From Paracoccaceae bacterium (GTDB lineage Bacteria; Pseudomonadota; Alphaproteobacteria; Rhodobacterales; Rhodobacteraceae), in the NCBI GenBank assembly GCA_030066855.1, contig JASJAU010000043.1, positions 1 to 45,441 of the forward strand: DNA of 45,441 nt. The letters are read 5' to 3'. The notes under the pieces are model-generated. The model had not been told where the DNA came from. It made no database searches and saw nothing but the letters and a program-made list of their open reading frames with translations. This document shows positions 29,815-40,660 of the stretch, one piece after another. The translations under genes were made by a program, and so were the position numbers. Every line of letters starts with the position of its first letter. Positions within the stretch are counted from its first letter, which is position 1.

Positions 29815-30503
29815 TGAAACTCGGCCTCGAGCTGTCGGCGTTTCAGGATCGGTTGGGCCACCGGTTCGGGCGGCCGGAGCTTCTGGTCGAGGCGCTGACG
29901 CATCCGTCGATGTCCTCCGAACTCAGGCCGAACAACCAGCGATTGGAGTTCCTTGGCGACCGGGTTCTGAACCTGATCGTGGCCGAAGCTCTCTTGGAGG
30001 CCGACCCGGACTCACCCGAGGGTGTTCTGGCGCCGCGCTACAACGCGATTGTCCGGAAAGAGACCTGCGCAGATATGGCCGAGCAGATCGGGCTGGGCGC
30101 GGCGCTCAGGCTGAGCCCAGGCGAGATGAAGACCGGGGGCCGCCGGCGCGCGGCGACCCTGGCGGATGCTTTCGAGGCGGTGATCGCGGCGATTTATCTG
30201 GATGCTGGATACGGCGCCGCCAAGCGCGTGCTTCTGGAGGTTCTGGGCGATCGGGTCGATACCGTGGCCGTGGATGCGAAGGACCCGAAATCGGCCTTGC
30301 AGGAATGGGCGCAGGGCAAGGGCGAGCCGCCGCCTGAGTACCGTGAGCTGTCGCGCGAGGGGCCGCCCCACGCGCCGGTCTTCACGATCGAGGCTCGAAT
30401 GCGGAACGGGCTGACCGAGACTGCGGTCGGATCGGTGAAGCGGGAGGTCGAAAAGGCGGCGGCGTCAGCTCTGCTGAGAAGGCTGGAGGCCGAACATGGG
30501 TGA
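29814..30503 (+). CDS. rnc: Ribonuclease III
   Basis: The 229-residue enzyme cuts double-stranded RNA in rRNA and mRNA processing. The signature NQRLEFLGDRVLNLIVAEAL (41-60) includes Glu45 and Asp49, and ALADAFEAVIAAIYLDAGY contributes the second acidic pair. The C-terminal dsRNA-binding domain (about 155-229) starts DPKSALQEWAQGKG and has PVFTIEARM and GSVKREVEKAAASALLRRL. It begins in a TGATG overlap with lepB and overlaps era by 8 bp, so lepB-rnc-era is one coupled unit. Cytoplasmic. Confidence 0.96.
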   Translation: MKLGLELSAFQDRLGHRFGRPELLVEALTHPSMSSELRPNNQRLEFLGDRVLNLIVAEALLEADPDSPEGVLAPRYNAIVRKETCADMAEQIGLGAALRLSPGEMKTGGRRRAATLADAFEAVIAAIYLDAGYGAAKRVLLEVLGDRVDTVAVDAKDPKSALQEWAQGKGEPPPEYRELSREGPPHAPVFTIEARMRNGLTETAVGSVKREVEKAAASALLRRLEAEHG

Positions 30504-31404
30504 GACGCGAGCCGGTTTTGTCGCCCTGATCGGTGAGCCGAATGCGGGGAAATCCACGCTTCTGAACCGCATGGTCGGGGCCAAGGTCTCGATCGTTACG
30601 CACAAGGTGCAGACGACGCGAACGCGCATCCGGGGAGTGGCGATCGAGGGCGACGCGCAGATCGTCTTTGTGGACACGCCCGGCCTCTTTCGACCGCGTC
30701 GCCGGCTGGACCGGGCAATGGTCGCGGCAGCCTGGTCGGGCGCCTCCGATGCCGATGTCGTGGTCGTGATGGTCGAGGCGCATCGGGGCGTGACCGAAGG
30801 CGTCGAGGCCATGCTGGACGGGCTGTCGGAACGCGGGGGCCGCGGCAGTGTGGCGCTTGCGATCAACAAGATCGATCGGGTCGAGCGGCCGGCGCTCTTG
30901 GGTCTGGCAGCCGAATTGAACGAACGCTTCGACTTCGCGGAGACCTTCATGATCTCGGCCGAGAAAGGCTATGGCGTTGATGACCTGAAGGCCTGGCTGG
31001 CGGGCGAGATGCCGAAGGGGCCGTGGCTCTATCCCGAAGACCAGATCGCCGACCTGCCGATGCGGATGATCGCGGCCGAGATGACGCGGGAGAAGCTGAC
31101 GCTGAGGCTCCATCAGGAGCTTCCCTATCAACTGACGGTCGAGACCGAGGGTTGGGAGGAGCGCGAAGACGGGTCGGTCCGGATCGACCAGATCGTCTAT
31201 GTGGCCCGCGACGGGCACAAGGGGATCGTTCTGGGCAAGAAAGGCGAAACGATCAAAGCGATCGGGCAGCTCGCGCGGGAGGAGATCTCCGCCTTTCTCG
31301 AACGCAAGGTGCATCTTTTCATCACCGTGAAGGTGCGGCCCGGATGGCTGGAAGAAGCGGAGCGCTATTCCGAAATGGGATTGGATTTCTCCGATGGCGC
31401 CTGA
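30496..31404 (+). CDS. era: GTPase Era
   Basis: The 302-residue protein is an essential GTPase that binds the 3' end of 16S rRNA during 30S assembly. The G motifs are GEPNAGKSTLLNRMVG (G1), TTRTRIRG (G2), VDTPGLFRPRRRLDRAM (G3) and INKID (G4). The C-terminal KH domain has the HKGIVLGKKGETIKAIGQLA loop, and the end LFITVKVRPGWLEEAERYSE is conserved. The ATG lies within the last codons of rnc. A DUF1491 gene follows after 6 bp. Confidence 0.97.
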   Translation: MGETRAGFVALIGEPNAGKSTLLNRMVGAKVSIVTHKVQTTRTRIRGVAIEGDAQIVFVDTPGLFRPRRRLDRAMVAAAWSGASDADVVVVMVEAHRGVTEGVEAMLDGLSERGGRGSVALAINKIDRVERPALLGLAAELNERFDFAETFMISAEKGYGVDDLKAWLAGEMPKGPWLYPEDQIADLPMRMIAAEMTREKLTLRLHQELPYQLTVETEGWEEREDGSVRIDQIVYVARDGHKGIVLGKKGETIKAIGQLAREEISAFLERKVHLFITVKVRPGWLEEAERYSEMGLDFSDGA

Positions 31405-31410
31405 GGGCAG

Positions 31411-31743
31411 ATGAGCGCGCGGATCACCTCCGAGGTTTGGGTTGCCGCCTATCTCACCCGCTGCCGTCTGGCGGATATTCCGGCTTTTGTCGTGCGGCGG
31501 GGCGATCACACGGCGGGCGCGGTCATCGTTAAGCTCAACACGCTTGATGGGCAGGCGCGGTGTTATCAGCGCTCCTTCGATCTGATGACCGGCGAGCGGA
31601 AGTGGGTGGTTCTGTCGGAAGGCGCCGAAGGTGAGGTGGACTCCAGCATTGGCAAACAGCGGGAGTTCGACCCCGATCTCTGGGTTATCGAGATCGAGGA
31701 CCGGGGCGGGCGGCATCTGCTGGACGAGCCGGGGCTGGAGTGA
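31411..31743 (+). CDS. DUF1491 family protein
   Basis: The 110-residue protein matches the alphaproteobacterial DUF1491 family: ITSEVWVAAYLTRCRLADIP, VVRRGDHTAGAVIVKLN, the YQRSFD segment, and the end QREFDPDLWVIEIEDRGGRH. No function is known. It is a small soluble protein with no signal peptide. It lies between era and recO with 6 and 27 bp gaps, an arrangement retained in this bacterial group, and is likely cotranscribed with them. Confidence 0.87.
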   Translation: MSARITSEVWVAAYLTRCRLADIPAFVVRRGDHTAGAVIVKLNTLDGQARCYQRSFDLMTGERKWVVLSEGAEGEVDSSIGKQREFDPDLWVIEIEDRGGRHLLDEPGLE

Positions 31744-31770
31744 CCGCGCTCGGGCGCTTAGGGTCTGGCA

Positions 31771-32493
31771 ATGGATTGGCGGGAGGAAGGCGTTTTACTG
31801 GCCGCGCGCCGGCACGGTGAGAGCGCCGCGATCATCGAGGTCTTCACCGAGGGGCATGGCCGGCACGCCGGGATCGTGCGGGGCGGCGCGAGCCGCAAGA
31901 TCGCCCCGATCCTGCAGCCGGGCGCGCAGCTTGACGTCTCGTGGCGGGCGCGGCTCGAGGAGCATCTGGGCGCCTTCTCCGTAGAGCCGGTGAAGAGCCG
32001 CGCGCATCTGATGTCGGCCCGCGACACGCTGGCGGCGCTGAACGCGGCGACGGCGATCCTGAGTTTCGCCCTGCCGGAGCGCGAGCCGCACCCCTCGCTC
32101 TACGCCAAGACGATCGCGCTTCTTGACATGATCGGCGAGGGGGAGTTCTGGCCGGTCGCGTATCTCCGGTGGGAGATGGCGGTCCTGGAAGACCTGGGGT
32201 TCGGCCTCGACTTGAGCGCCTGCGCGGCGACGGGCGCAACCGACGACCTGGCCTTTGTCTCGCCCAAAACCGGGCGCGCGGTCTCCAAATCCGGGGCGGG
32301 GGACTGGGCCGATCGTCTTCTACCATTGTCGCCGGCGCTTCTGGGCAAGGGTAACGGCAGCCGCGCTGAAGTCTCGCTGGGGCTGCGGGCCACCGGGCAT
32401 TTCCTGGAGACAGGGCTTGCGGCCTCGCTGGGCGACCGCCCGCTGCCCGCCGCCCGGGGCCGGTTCGCTTCGATGCTTGAGCGGGCGGGCTGA
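31771..32493 (+). CDS. recO: DNA repair protein RecO
   Basis: The 240-residue protein helps load RecA at gaps coated by SSB, together with RecF/RecR. The N-terminal OB-fold starts [20 protein letters not shown] and continues with [20 protein letters not shown] and SAVEP-like [13 protein letters not shown]. The helical C-terminal half carries [20 protein letters not shown] and [17 protein letters not shown]. The zinc-ligand cysteines seen in some RecO proteins are mostly absent here. It is the last gene of the pdxJ-to-recO run and faces the convergent dehydrogenase gene with a 3-bp gap. Confidence 0.95.
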   Translation: MDWREEGVLLAARRHGESAAIIEVFTEGHGRHAGIVRGGASRKIAPILQPGAQLDVSWRARLEEHLGAFSVEPVKSRAHLMSARDTLAALNAATAILSFALPEREPHPSLYAKTIALLDMIGEGEFWPVAYLRWEMAVLEDLGFGLDLSACAATGATDDLAFVSPKTGRAVSKSGAGDWADRLLPLSPALLGKGNGSRAEVSLGLRATGHFLETGLAASLGDRPLPAARGRFASMLERAG

Positions 32494-32496
32494 GGA

Positions 32497-34179
32497 TCAG
32501 GCGAGGAGCCGCCGCGCGATCACCTGCGCTTGAATCTCCGCCGCGCCCTCGAAAATGTTCAGGATGCGGGCGTCGCAGAGGATGCGGCTGATCGCGTATT
32601 CCATGGCGAAGCCGTTGCCGCCGTGGATCTGAAGCCCGTTGTCGGCGGCAGCCCAGGCGACACGAGCGCCGAGGAGCTTGGACATGCCGGCCTCCAGATC
32701 GCAGCGCCGCTCGGCGTCTTTCTCGCGGGCCGAGAAATAGGTGAGCTGGCGCGCGACCATGATCTCGACCGCCATCATCGCGATCTTCGATGCCACGCGA
32801 GGGAAGGAGATCAGCGGCTTGCCGAACTGATTTCGGTCCTCGGCGTAGCGCAGCGAGACGTCGAGCGCCGACTGCGCGACGCCGATTGCGCGGGCGGCGG
32901 TCTGGATGCGCGCGGACTCGAATGTCTGCATCAGTTGCTTGAAGCCTTGACCCTCTTCGCCGCCGAGGAGGTTCTCGCCTTTGACCTGGAAATCGTCGAA
33001 GTTGACGGTGTACTCCTTCATGCCGCGATAGCCGAGCACCTCGATCTCGCCGCCAGAGACGCCGGCGTCCGGAAACGGGTTCTCATCGGTTCCAGGCGTC
33101 TTCTCAGCAAGGAACATGGACAGGCCGCGGTAGTCGTCGGTGTCGGGCACGCTCCGGGCGAGGACCGTCATGACGTGGGTACGGGCGGCGTGAGTGATCC
33201 AGGTCTTGTTGCCGTTCAGGACCCAGTCGCCGCCGTCTTTGCGGGCCCGCGTGCGGAGGGCGCCGAGATCGGAACCGGTGTTAGGCTCGGTGAAGACGGC
33301 TGTCGGCAGGATCTCGCCAGATGCAAGGCCGGGGAGCCATTTCTCTTTCTGGGCTTCGTTTCCGCCGCAGAGGATGAGTTCGGCGGCGATCTCGGAGCGG
33401 GTGCCAAGCGAGCCGACGCCGATATAGCCGCGTGAGAGCTCTTCTGAGACAACGCACATCGAGGCTTTGGAGAGGCCGAAGCCGCCGTACTCCTCCGGGA
33501 TGGTCAGGCCGAAGACGCCCATCTCGGCCATCTCCGAGATGATCTCCATCGGGATCAGCTCGTCTTTCAGGTGCCATTCGTGCGCGTCGGGCTCGACCCG
33601 GTCGCGGGCGAAGCGGCGGAACTGTTCGCGGATCATCTCAAGCTCGTCGTCGAGGCCGGACGCGCCATAGGTGATGTCGGCGGTGCGGTCCCGGATCAGC
33701 TCGACAAGGCGGAGGCGCGCGGCTTGCGTGTTGCCCTCCTGCGTGAGCGTCATGACGGCAGGCGCCATCATCACGCGCTGGTCCTCCTGGGTCATGCCGA
33801 GGTCCTGCGCCCGAACGATCTCGCCCTGACTCATCGGTATGCCGCCGTAGAGCTGCCAGAGGTATTCGCCGAAGGCGATCTGGTGGATCAGCTGTTCAAT
33901 CTCGCCGAAACGGCCCTCCGAGGTCAGAGCTTCCGCCCAGGCCTGCATCTGGCGGAGCGCCTCGACATAGGTCGCAACCCAGGCGAGCCCGTGCGCGGCG
34001 GTTTGATGGGCCTCGATCAGGCCGGCGGACACCCTGCCGTCCTTGGTGACTTGCGCAGCGACCGTCTCTCGCGCCTTTTCGTCGAAGGCTTCGGCGGCCT
34101 TCAGCGCCGCGCCGGTCAGCTCTAACAGGCTTTCCAGAACTGGGGTTCGGCTTTCGGCCATCGTGTCGTCTCGCGGCAT
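32497..34179 (-). CDS. mcd: (2S)-methylsuccinyl-CoA dehydrogenase-like acyl-CoA dehydrogenase
   Basis: From the ATG at 34179 (AAGGA upstream) the protein has 560 residues. That is about 170 more than usual acyl-CoA dehydrogenases, owing to an N-terminal helical extension (ESLLELTGAALKAAEAFDEK, AHGLAWVATYVEALRQMQAW, FGEYLWQLYGGIPMSQGEI). This layout and size fit Mcd, the ethylmalonyl-CoA-pathway enzyme that oxidises (2S)-methylsuccinyl-CoA to mesaconyl-CoA. The FAD/substrate core has AVFTEPNTGSDLGALRTRA and the terminal Glu544 in NIFEGAAEIQAQ at the catalytic-base position. The pathway lets rhodobacters grow on acetate. Assignment to Mcd rather than a paralogue is by recall. Two further in-frame ATGs (34212, 34161) are possible starts. 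Confidence 0.75.
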   Translation of the reverse strand: MPRDDTMAESRTPVLESLLELTGAALKAAEAFDEKARETVAAQVTKDGRVSAGLIEAHQTAAHGLAWVATYVEALRQMQAWAEALTSEGRFGEIEQLIHQIAFGEYLWQLYGGIPMSQGEIVRAQDLGMTQEDQRVMMAPAVMTLTQEGNTQAARLRLVELIRDRTADITYGASGLDDELEMIREQFRRFARDRVEPDAHEWHLKDELIPMEIISEMAEMGVFGLTIPEEYGGFGLSKASMCVVSEELSRGYIGVGSLGTRSEIAAELILCGGNEAQKEKWLPGLASGEILPTAVFTEPNTGSDLGALRTRARKDGGDWVLNGNKTWITHAARTHVMTVLARSVPDTDDYRGLSMFLAEKTPGTDENPFPDAGVSGGEIEVLGYRGMKEYTVNFDDFQVKGENLLGGEEGQGFKQLMQTFESARIQTAARAIGVAQSALDVSLRYAEDRNQFGKPLISFPRVASKIAMMAVEIMVARQLTYFSAREKDAERRCDLEAGMSKLLGARVAWAAADNGLQIHGGNGFAMEYAISRILCDARILNIFEGAAEIQAQVIARRLLA

Positions 34180-34180
34180 C

Positions 34181-34250
34181 TGCGAAGTCCTTTTCTGCAC
34201 CTGCGAAGTCATAGGGCTTGGGGGAAAGTCGCGCAAGAAGATTTCGCAAT
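34181..34250. promoter_or_regulatory. Repeated TGCGAA motifs upstream of mcd
   Basis: TGCGAAGTC occurs at 34181-34189 and again at 34202-34210, exactly 21 bp apart on the same helix face. TTTCGCA (about 34243-34249) gives an inverted copy. Spacing and position suit an operator for the mcd gene, but no regulator is assigned, and one copy overlaps the likely ribosome site. Confidence 0.3.
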
Positions 34251-34296
34251 CAGAGGCAATCAAGAACGAAAATGTCGCGGTCGGCACTGAGGCCGA

Positions 34297-35151
34297 TCAG
34301 GCGACGAAGTTGATCCGGGCCATAGTCGCATCCTGCGGCTGGCCTTTCGCGGCTTCCGCTCGACCGATGGCGGCTATCCAGTCCTCGCCCACATAGCGGC
34401 GCGTCAAACCAACGGAGACCGCCAGCCGGATGCCGGATTCGTGGCCTTTGTCGGTGATCCGAGCGACGAGCCGGGACGCGCTTGCCTGAAGCACCTTTTC
34501 TTCGATTCCGGGGAGAACCACAGTGAACACCGTCGCGCCTGACCGGCAGACAAGATCCCCGCCGCGCGTTCCAGTGCGCAAGACCTTGGCGGCGTCGGCC
34601 AGAAGCCGCGTCGCGCCTCCGCCCTCAAGCCGCGTTGACGCCTCGGCGAAGTTGCTCAGATTGTACACGGCGACACCTGTGGCGCCAGGGTCGTGCGTGT
34701 CGAGCGCCTTGAGCAACCCGTCTTTGTTCAGAACGCCGGTCTTATCGTCCAGCGCCTCCGGCGCGTAGCTTCCATACGGTTTTCCGGACAGCACGCGGGA
34801 AATGCGCTGCGTGATCGCGACAAGGCGCGAGATGTCGTCCCGGCCTGCGACCCTACGCTCAGGGAGCTTGCCTTCTGTCTCATAGCGCTCAAGATCACGC
34901 TCAAGCTGGCGGAGCGGGGCGATCAGCGTGTGGATGGCGCCCGTTGTGAGCACGGCGGCGCAGAAGCCGGCGGCGAACAGAAAAACGGTATAGACCTCGC
35001 CCCCCGGTAGCGCCGCCCCGAGCGTGGTCATCCAGATGAAATAGCCGAGAAGAGGGCCGTTGATGGTCGCCAGCACGATGAAAAACACCTTCGCCGTCAG
35101 GCTGCCCGGAAATAGAAGACTCAGAAATCTGTGAAGGAACATGCGCCGCAC
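34297..35151 (-). CDS. Membrane protein with degenerate GGDEF domain
   Basis: The 284-residue protein has two N-terminal membrane helices (about 20-40 and 52-75), a HAMP-like linker (IAPLRQLERDLERYETEGK), and a C-terminal region with the diguanylate-cyclase layout: DDKTGVLNKDGLLKALD (135-151), then NLSNFAEASTRLEGGGATRL and AAKVLRTGTRGGDLVCRSG. Where R-x-GGDEF should be, the sequence is CRSGATVFTVVLPG (202-215), so the catalytic and metal residues are gone. It cannot make c-di-GMP in the normal way. A regulatory or structural role is inferred. The start is GTG at 35151 or ATG at 35142. Single gene between mcd and the groEL terminator. Confidence 0.75.
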   Translation of the reverse strand: MRRMFLHRFLSLLFPGSLTAKVFFIVLATINGPLLGYFIWMTTLGAALPGGEVYTVFLFAAGFCAAVLTTGAIHTLIAPLRQLERDLERYETEGKLPERRVAGRDDISRLVAITQRISRVLSGKPYGSYAPEALDDKTGVLNKDGLLKALDTHDPGATGVAVYNLSNFAEASTRLEGGGATRLLADAAKVLRTGTRGGDLVCRSGATVFTVVLPGIEEKVLQASASRLVARITDKGHESGIRLAVSVGLTRRYVGEDWIAAIGRAEAAKGQPQDATMARINFVA

Positions 35152-35229
35152 TCGTTTGGCGCCTTGTCACACAGATGGGTTAACGTTCCGCTATCGATGG
35201 CTCGTTCATGCCTTATCACGCGGCGTGAC

Positions 35230-35260
35230 AAAAAAGGGCCGCCCCGGCGGGACGGCCCTT
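35230..35260 (-). terminator. Rho-independent terminator of groESL
   Basis: On the minus strand AAGGGCCGTCC pairs with the GGGGCGGCCCTT arm and is followed by TTTTTTGTC. It lies about 20 bp past the groEL stop codon and ends the groES-groEL transcript. Confidence 0.88.
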
Positions 35261-35280
35261 CGTTACCCGATTGGCAAGGC

Positions 35281-36951
<1,671 letters not shown>

Positions 36952-36975
36952 TCAGTTGATTTGGAGAGGAAGCGA

Positions 36976-37263
36976 TCAGGCGATGACGCCTAGAATGTCG
37001 CTTTCCTTCATGATCAGCAGCTCTTCACCGTCGAGGGTGATTTCGGTGCCGGACCACTTGCCGAAGAGGATTTTGTCGCCGGCTTTGACGTCCATCGCGA
37101 TGCGATCGCCGTCGTCGTCCTTGGCGCCTGCGCCGACGGCGACAACTTCGCCTTCAGCTGGTTTCTCTTTTGCGCTGTCGGGGATGATCAGGCCGCCGGC
37201 GGTTTTCTCGTCGCTTTCGACGCGGCGGACCAGAACACGGTCGTGCAGCGGAGTGAATGCCAT
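36976..37263 (-). CDS. groES: Co-chaperonin GroES (Hsp10)
   Basis: The ATG at 37263 follows AAGGAGCGTTCAAC and gives 95 residues; frames opening earlier have no homology. GroES caps the GroEL chamber. [20 protein letters not shown] contains the start of the mobile loop, [20 protein letters not shown] its rest, and [18 protein letters not shown] the roof region; the end is [10 protein letters not shown]. First gene of groES-groEL. Upstream lie a CIRCE operator and a consensus -35/-10, implying HrcA repression relieved on heat shock. Confidence 0.97.
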   Translation of the reverse strand: MAFTPLHDRVLVRRVESDEKTAGGLIIPDSAKEKPAEGEVVAVGAGAKDDDGDRIAMDVKAGDKILFGKWSGTEITLDGEELLIMKESDILGVIA

Positions 37264-37296
37264 GTTGAACGCTCCTTGGTTCACGTTTTCCACTTT

Positions 37297-37323
37297 TTAG
37301 CACTCACGCCTGGTGAGTGATAA
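37297..37323. promoter_or_regulatory. CIRCE operator of groESL (HrcA site)
   Basis: TTAGCACTC-N9-GAGTGATAA matches the CIRCE consensus TTAGCACTC-N9-GAGTGCTAA at 17 of 18 positions, the exception being A for C in the right arm. It covers the expected transcription start of groES and 34 bp separate it from the ATG. HrcA repression is expected; hrcA itself is outside the window. Confidence 0.92.
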
Positions 37324-37330
37324 CGGCAGG

Positions 37331-37359
37331 GACATAAGGAACGCTCACGGGCCTGTCAA
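37331..37359 (-). promoter_or_regulatory. Sigma-70-type groESL promoter
   Basis: Read on the minus strand, TTGACA (37354-37359) is followed by 17 bp and TATGTC (37331-37336). The -35 is a perfect match. Transcription should begin about 7 bp downstream, at the left edge of the CIRCE palindrome, so bound HrcA would block initiation. Confidence 0.82.
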
Positions 37360-37468
37360 CAGGTGTGAAGGCGGGAATCCCGGAGTTTGTCGGCAACTCG
37401 ACCGGCGCCTTTATTTCGCTGCTTTCGGGTGCCATGTTCCGCACGAAACCAATTGCTTGGAAGGCGTG

Positions 37469-38449
37469 ATGCTCAAACGATTCTTAGCGCCCTTGCTTCT
37501 GGCCGTATGGCCGTCGATGGCGCTCGCGCAAATCTGCGGAACCGTCGATCTGACCGAGACCTTCAACCCCGCGGAAACGGCCGAGTTGGAAGCCCTCGTC
37601 GCGCCGCATGTCTATGGCGAAGGCCTGCTTTGGCGCGCCGAGGCCGAGGGCTCCACCGTGACGATCGCTGGAACGCTGCATATTCCCGACAGCCGCTTCG
37701 ATCCCTTGATCGCAAAGCTGCGACCGGCGATTGAAACGGCCGATATGATGATCTTGGAGGCGACAGCAGAGGATGAGGCGGCACTGGCCGCCCTGGCGGC
37801 GGATCGGCCGGAGATGTTTTTTCTGACCGAGGGCAAATCCCTGATCGACCTGCTCGGACCTGACGAGTGGGCGCTTGCCGCCGCAGAGATGGAGGCGCGG
37901 GGCATACCACCCTTTGTCGCCGCGCAGTTCAAGCCCTGGTACGCCTCGCTGGTTCTCGCCGTACCGCCCTGCGCTCTGACCGTGATGCAGGCCGGCGAGA
38001 AAGGGCTCGACCGCCGCTTGGAGGCTTTGGCGAAAGAATTTGGGGTTGAGACCGGCGGTCTGGAGACTGCGGAGGTCGTGCTGGAGGCGTTCGCGGGCGA
38101 GACGATTGAGAGGCAGCTTGAGGGGCTGCGGATCACGCTTACCACGAACAACGATGACGCCGCGACGACGTCGACTCTGGTGGAGCTGTACTTCAGGGGC
38201 CGGACGCGGGCGACATGGGAGGTGTCGCGCATTTTGATTGATCGCGCCGGGATCAAGAACGGACGTGCGCTGTTTCAGGAAGTGGAGGACACCCTGCTGG
38301 ATGGCCGTAACAACGCTTGGGCGCCGTTAATTCTGGAGCTCGCCGAGGGACGCGACATTGTCCTCGCCGTGGGCGCGGCGCATCTCTCCGGCGAGACCGG
38401 AGTTCTGCGGGTTCTGGAGCGTGCGGGATACAGAATCTCGCCCCTTTAA
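37469..38449 (+). CDS. TraB/GumN family protein
   Basis: From the ATG at 37469 (GGAAGGCGTG upstream) the protein has 326 residues. A signal peptide (MLKRFLAPLLLAVWPSMALA) should release it to the periplasm. The body matches the TraB/GumN/PrgY family: VTIAGTLHIPDSRFDPLIAK contains the GxxH motif, FVAAQFKPWYASLVLA lies in the middle, and the C-terminal VLAVGAAHLSGETGVLRVLE holds the second GxxH. Tiki-type relatives are metal-dependent proteases, so peptidase activity is possible but unproven. It is divergent from groESL and faces pnp convergently. Confidence 0.85.
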   Translation: MLKRFLAPLLLAVWPSMALAQICGTVDLTETFNPAETAELEALVAPHVYGEGLLWRAEAEGSTVTIAGTLHIPDSRFDPLIAKLRPAIETADMMILEATAEDEAALAALAADRPEMFFLTEGKSLIDLLGPDEWALAAAEMEARGIPPFVAAQFKPWYASLVLAVPPCALTVMQAGEKGLDRRLEALAKEFGVETGGLETAEVVLEAFAGETIERQLEGLRITLTTNNDDAATTSTLVELYFRGRTRATWEVSRILIDRAGIKNGRALFQEVEDTLLDGRNNAWAPLILELAEGRDIVLAVGAAHLSGETGVLRVLERAGYRISPL

Positions 38450-38460
38450 CCTCATCACAA

Positions 38461-38490
38461 AAAGAAAGCGCCGCCCAGAATGGGCGGCGC
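38461..38490 (-). terminator. Rho-independent terminator of pnp
   Basis: GCGCCGCCC (38468-38476) and GGGCGGCGC (38482-38490) form a perfect 9-bp stem over AGAAT. In the minus direction the stem runs into TTTCTTTTTGTG. It lies 37 bp past the pnp stop; the TraB-like gene ends just beyond it and may also use the stem. Confidence 0.88.
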
Positions 38491-38527
38491 TCATCGCATA
38501 ACGGCTGACGTCGAACCGAGAAGCGCC

Positions 38528-40660
38528 TTAGTCGGCGGCTTCCTCTTTCTTCGCTTCCTCGCCGCTCTCCTGGTCGACAACCTTCATCGAAAGCCGAACC
38601 TTGCCGCGGTCGTCGAAGCCCAGAAGCTTGACCCAGACCTCCTGACCTTCCTTCAGAACGTCCGACGGATGGTTCAGGCGGCGGTTCTCGATCTGGCTCA
38701 CATGGACGAGCCCGTCGCGCTTGCCGAAAAAGTTCACGAAGGCGCCGAAGTCGACGATCTTCACGACCTTGCCTTTGTAGATCTTGCCTTCCTCCGGCTC
38801 GGCCACGATCGAGTGGATCATGTCATAGGCTTTCTGGATGGCGTCGCCGTTCGGCGAGGCGATCTTGATGACGCCGTCGTCGTTGATGTCGACCTTGGCG
38901 CCCGAGACTTCAACGATCTCGCGGATAACCTTGCCGCCGGAGCCGATCACTTCCCGGATCTTGTCGGTCGGGATGGTCATCGTCTCGATGCGCGGCGCGT
39001 GTTGCGAGAACTCTCCCGCCGAGGAGATGGCCTTGTTCATCTCGCCCAGGATGTGCATCCGGCCTTCCTTGGCCTGCGAGAGCGCGGTTTTCATGATCTC
39101 AGGCGTGATGCCGGCGACCTTGATATCCATCTGCAAGGACGTGATGCCGTTCTCGGTACCTGCGACTTTGAAGTCCATGTCGCCCAGGTGATCCTCGTCG
39201 CCGAGGATGTCCGACAGGATCGCGTACGAGCCGTCATCTTCGAGGACGAGGCCCATCGCGACTCCTGCAACCGCGGCCTTGAGCGGCACGCCGGCGTCCA
39301 TCATCGATAGCGAGCCGCCGCAGACGGAGGCCATGGACGACGAGCCGTTCGACTCGGTGATCTCGGAGACCACGCGGATCGTGTACGGGAAGTCCGTTGC
39401 CGCCGGAAGAACCGCCTGGAGCGCGCGCCATGCGAGTTTACCGTGGCCGATCTCGCGGCGCCCGGTGAAGCCGAAGCGGCCAACCTCGCCGACCGAGTAG
39501 GGCGGGAAGTTGTAGTGCAGGAGGAAATTCGAGCGGAAGTTGCCATGCAGCGCGTCGATGATCTGCTCATCGTCGCCGGTGCCGAGCGTCGTGACCACCA
39601 AGCCCTGGGTCTCGCCGCGCGTGAACAGCGCCGAGCCGTGGGTTCGGGGAAGGACACCCGTCTCCGCCACGATATCGCGGATCTCGTTAGTGGCGCGACC
39701 GTCTATCCGGCGGCCGTTCTTGACCACGTCGCCGCGCAGGATGCCTGATTCGAGCTTTTTCAGAGCATTGCCGAGGTTCTCGTCGCCGAGTTGCTCTTCG
39801 GTGAGCTTCTCCTTGATCGCCTCTTTCGCCGCGCCGACAGCAGCAACGCGCTCCTGTTTGTCGGTTATCGCATAGGCGGCGCGCATCTGCTCTTCACCTG
39901 CGGCCTTCACCGCCTCGTAAAGGTCAGTGTAGTCCGGCGGGGTGAACTCAAACGGCTCGTTCGCCGCGTCTTCGGCGAGGTCGATGATCAGGTCGATAAC
40001 CGGCTGCATCTGCTCATGCGCGAAGGTGACCGCGCCGAGCATCTCGTCTTCCGAAAGCTCATAGGCTTCGGATTCGACCATCATCACGGCGTCTTTCGTG
40101 CCCGCAACGACCAGATCCAGCCGCTGCTCCGAATTGTTCTTCAAGTCCTGCATGTCGTCGACGGTCGGGTTGAGGACGTACTCGCCGTCTTCAAATCCGA
40201 CGCGCGCGCCCGCGATCGGGCCCATGAATGGGGCGCCGGAGAGCGTGAGCGCGGCGGAGGCCGCGATCATCGCGACGACGTCGGGGTCGTTGGTCAGGTC
40301 GTGGCTCAGAACGGTGCATATCACCAGCACTTCGTTTTTGAATCCGTCGACGAAAAGCGGGCGGATCGGCCGGTCGATCAGACGCGAGGTCAGCGTCTCT
40401 TTCTCGGTCGGGCGCGCCTCGCGCTTGAAGAAGCCACCGGGGATTTTGCCCGCGGCGTAGTATTTCTCGTTGTAGTGGACGGTGAGCGGGAAGAAGTCCT
40501 GGCCCTCTTTCTGCTCCTTGGCAAAGGTAACGTTCGCCATCACGCTGGTTTCGCCGTAGGTGGCGATGACCGACCCGTCTGCCTGACGGGCGACTTTTCC
40601 CGTTTCCAGTGTGAGCGTCTCTTCTCCCCACTGGATCGATTTCTTCACTTCGTTGAACAT
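38528..40660 (-). CDS. pnp: Polynucleotide phosphorylase
   Basis: The ATG at 40660 follows AGGAAATCAG and gives 710 residues. The enzyme degrades RNA 3' to 5' with phosphate and is part of the degradosome. Two RNase PH domains are visible ([40 protein letters not shown]), joined by a helical domain. A KH domain follows ([20 protein letters not shown]) and an S1 domain ([20 protein letters not shown]), then an acidic-basic tail. It is usually next to rpsO; here a divergent pair of exported-protein genes separates them. In cold-shocked relatives its leader is self-regulated; no specific site was identified. Confidence 0.97.
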   Translation of the reverse strand: MFNEVKKSIQWGEETLTLETGKVARQADGSVIATYGETSVMANVTFAKEQKEGQDFFPLTVHYNEKYYAAGKIPGGFFKREARPTEKETLTSRLIDRPIRPLFVDGFKNEVLVICTVLSHDLTNDPDVVAMIAASAALTLSGAPFMGPIAGARVGFEDGEYVLNPTVDDMQDLKNNSEQRLDLVVAGTKDAVMMVESEAYELSEDEMLGAVTFAHEQMQPVIDLIIDLAEDAANEPFEFTPPDYTDLYEAVKAAGEEQMRAAYAITDKQERVAAVGAAKEAIKEKLTEEQLGDENLGNALKKLESGILRGDVVKNGRRIDGRATNEIRDIVAETGVLPRTHGSALFTRGETQGLVVTTLGTGDDEQIIDALHGNFRSNFLLHYNFPPYSVGEVGRFGFTGRREIGHGKLAWRALQAVLPAATDFPYTIRVVSEITESNGSSSMASVCGGSLSMMDAGVPLKAAVAGVAMGLVLEDDGSYAILSDILGDEDHLGDMDFKVAGTENGITSLQMDIKVAGITPEIMKTALSQAKEGRMHILGEMNKAISSAGEFSQHAPRIETMTIPTDKIREVIGSGGKVIREIVEVSGAKVDINDDGVIKIASPNGDAIQKAYDMIHSIVAEPEEGKIYKGKVVKIVDFGAFVNFFGKRDGLVHVSQIENRRLNHPSDVLKEGQEVWVKLLGFDDRGKVRLSMKVVDQESGEEAKKEEAAD

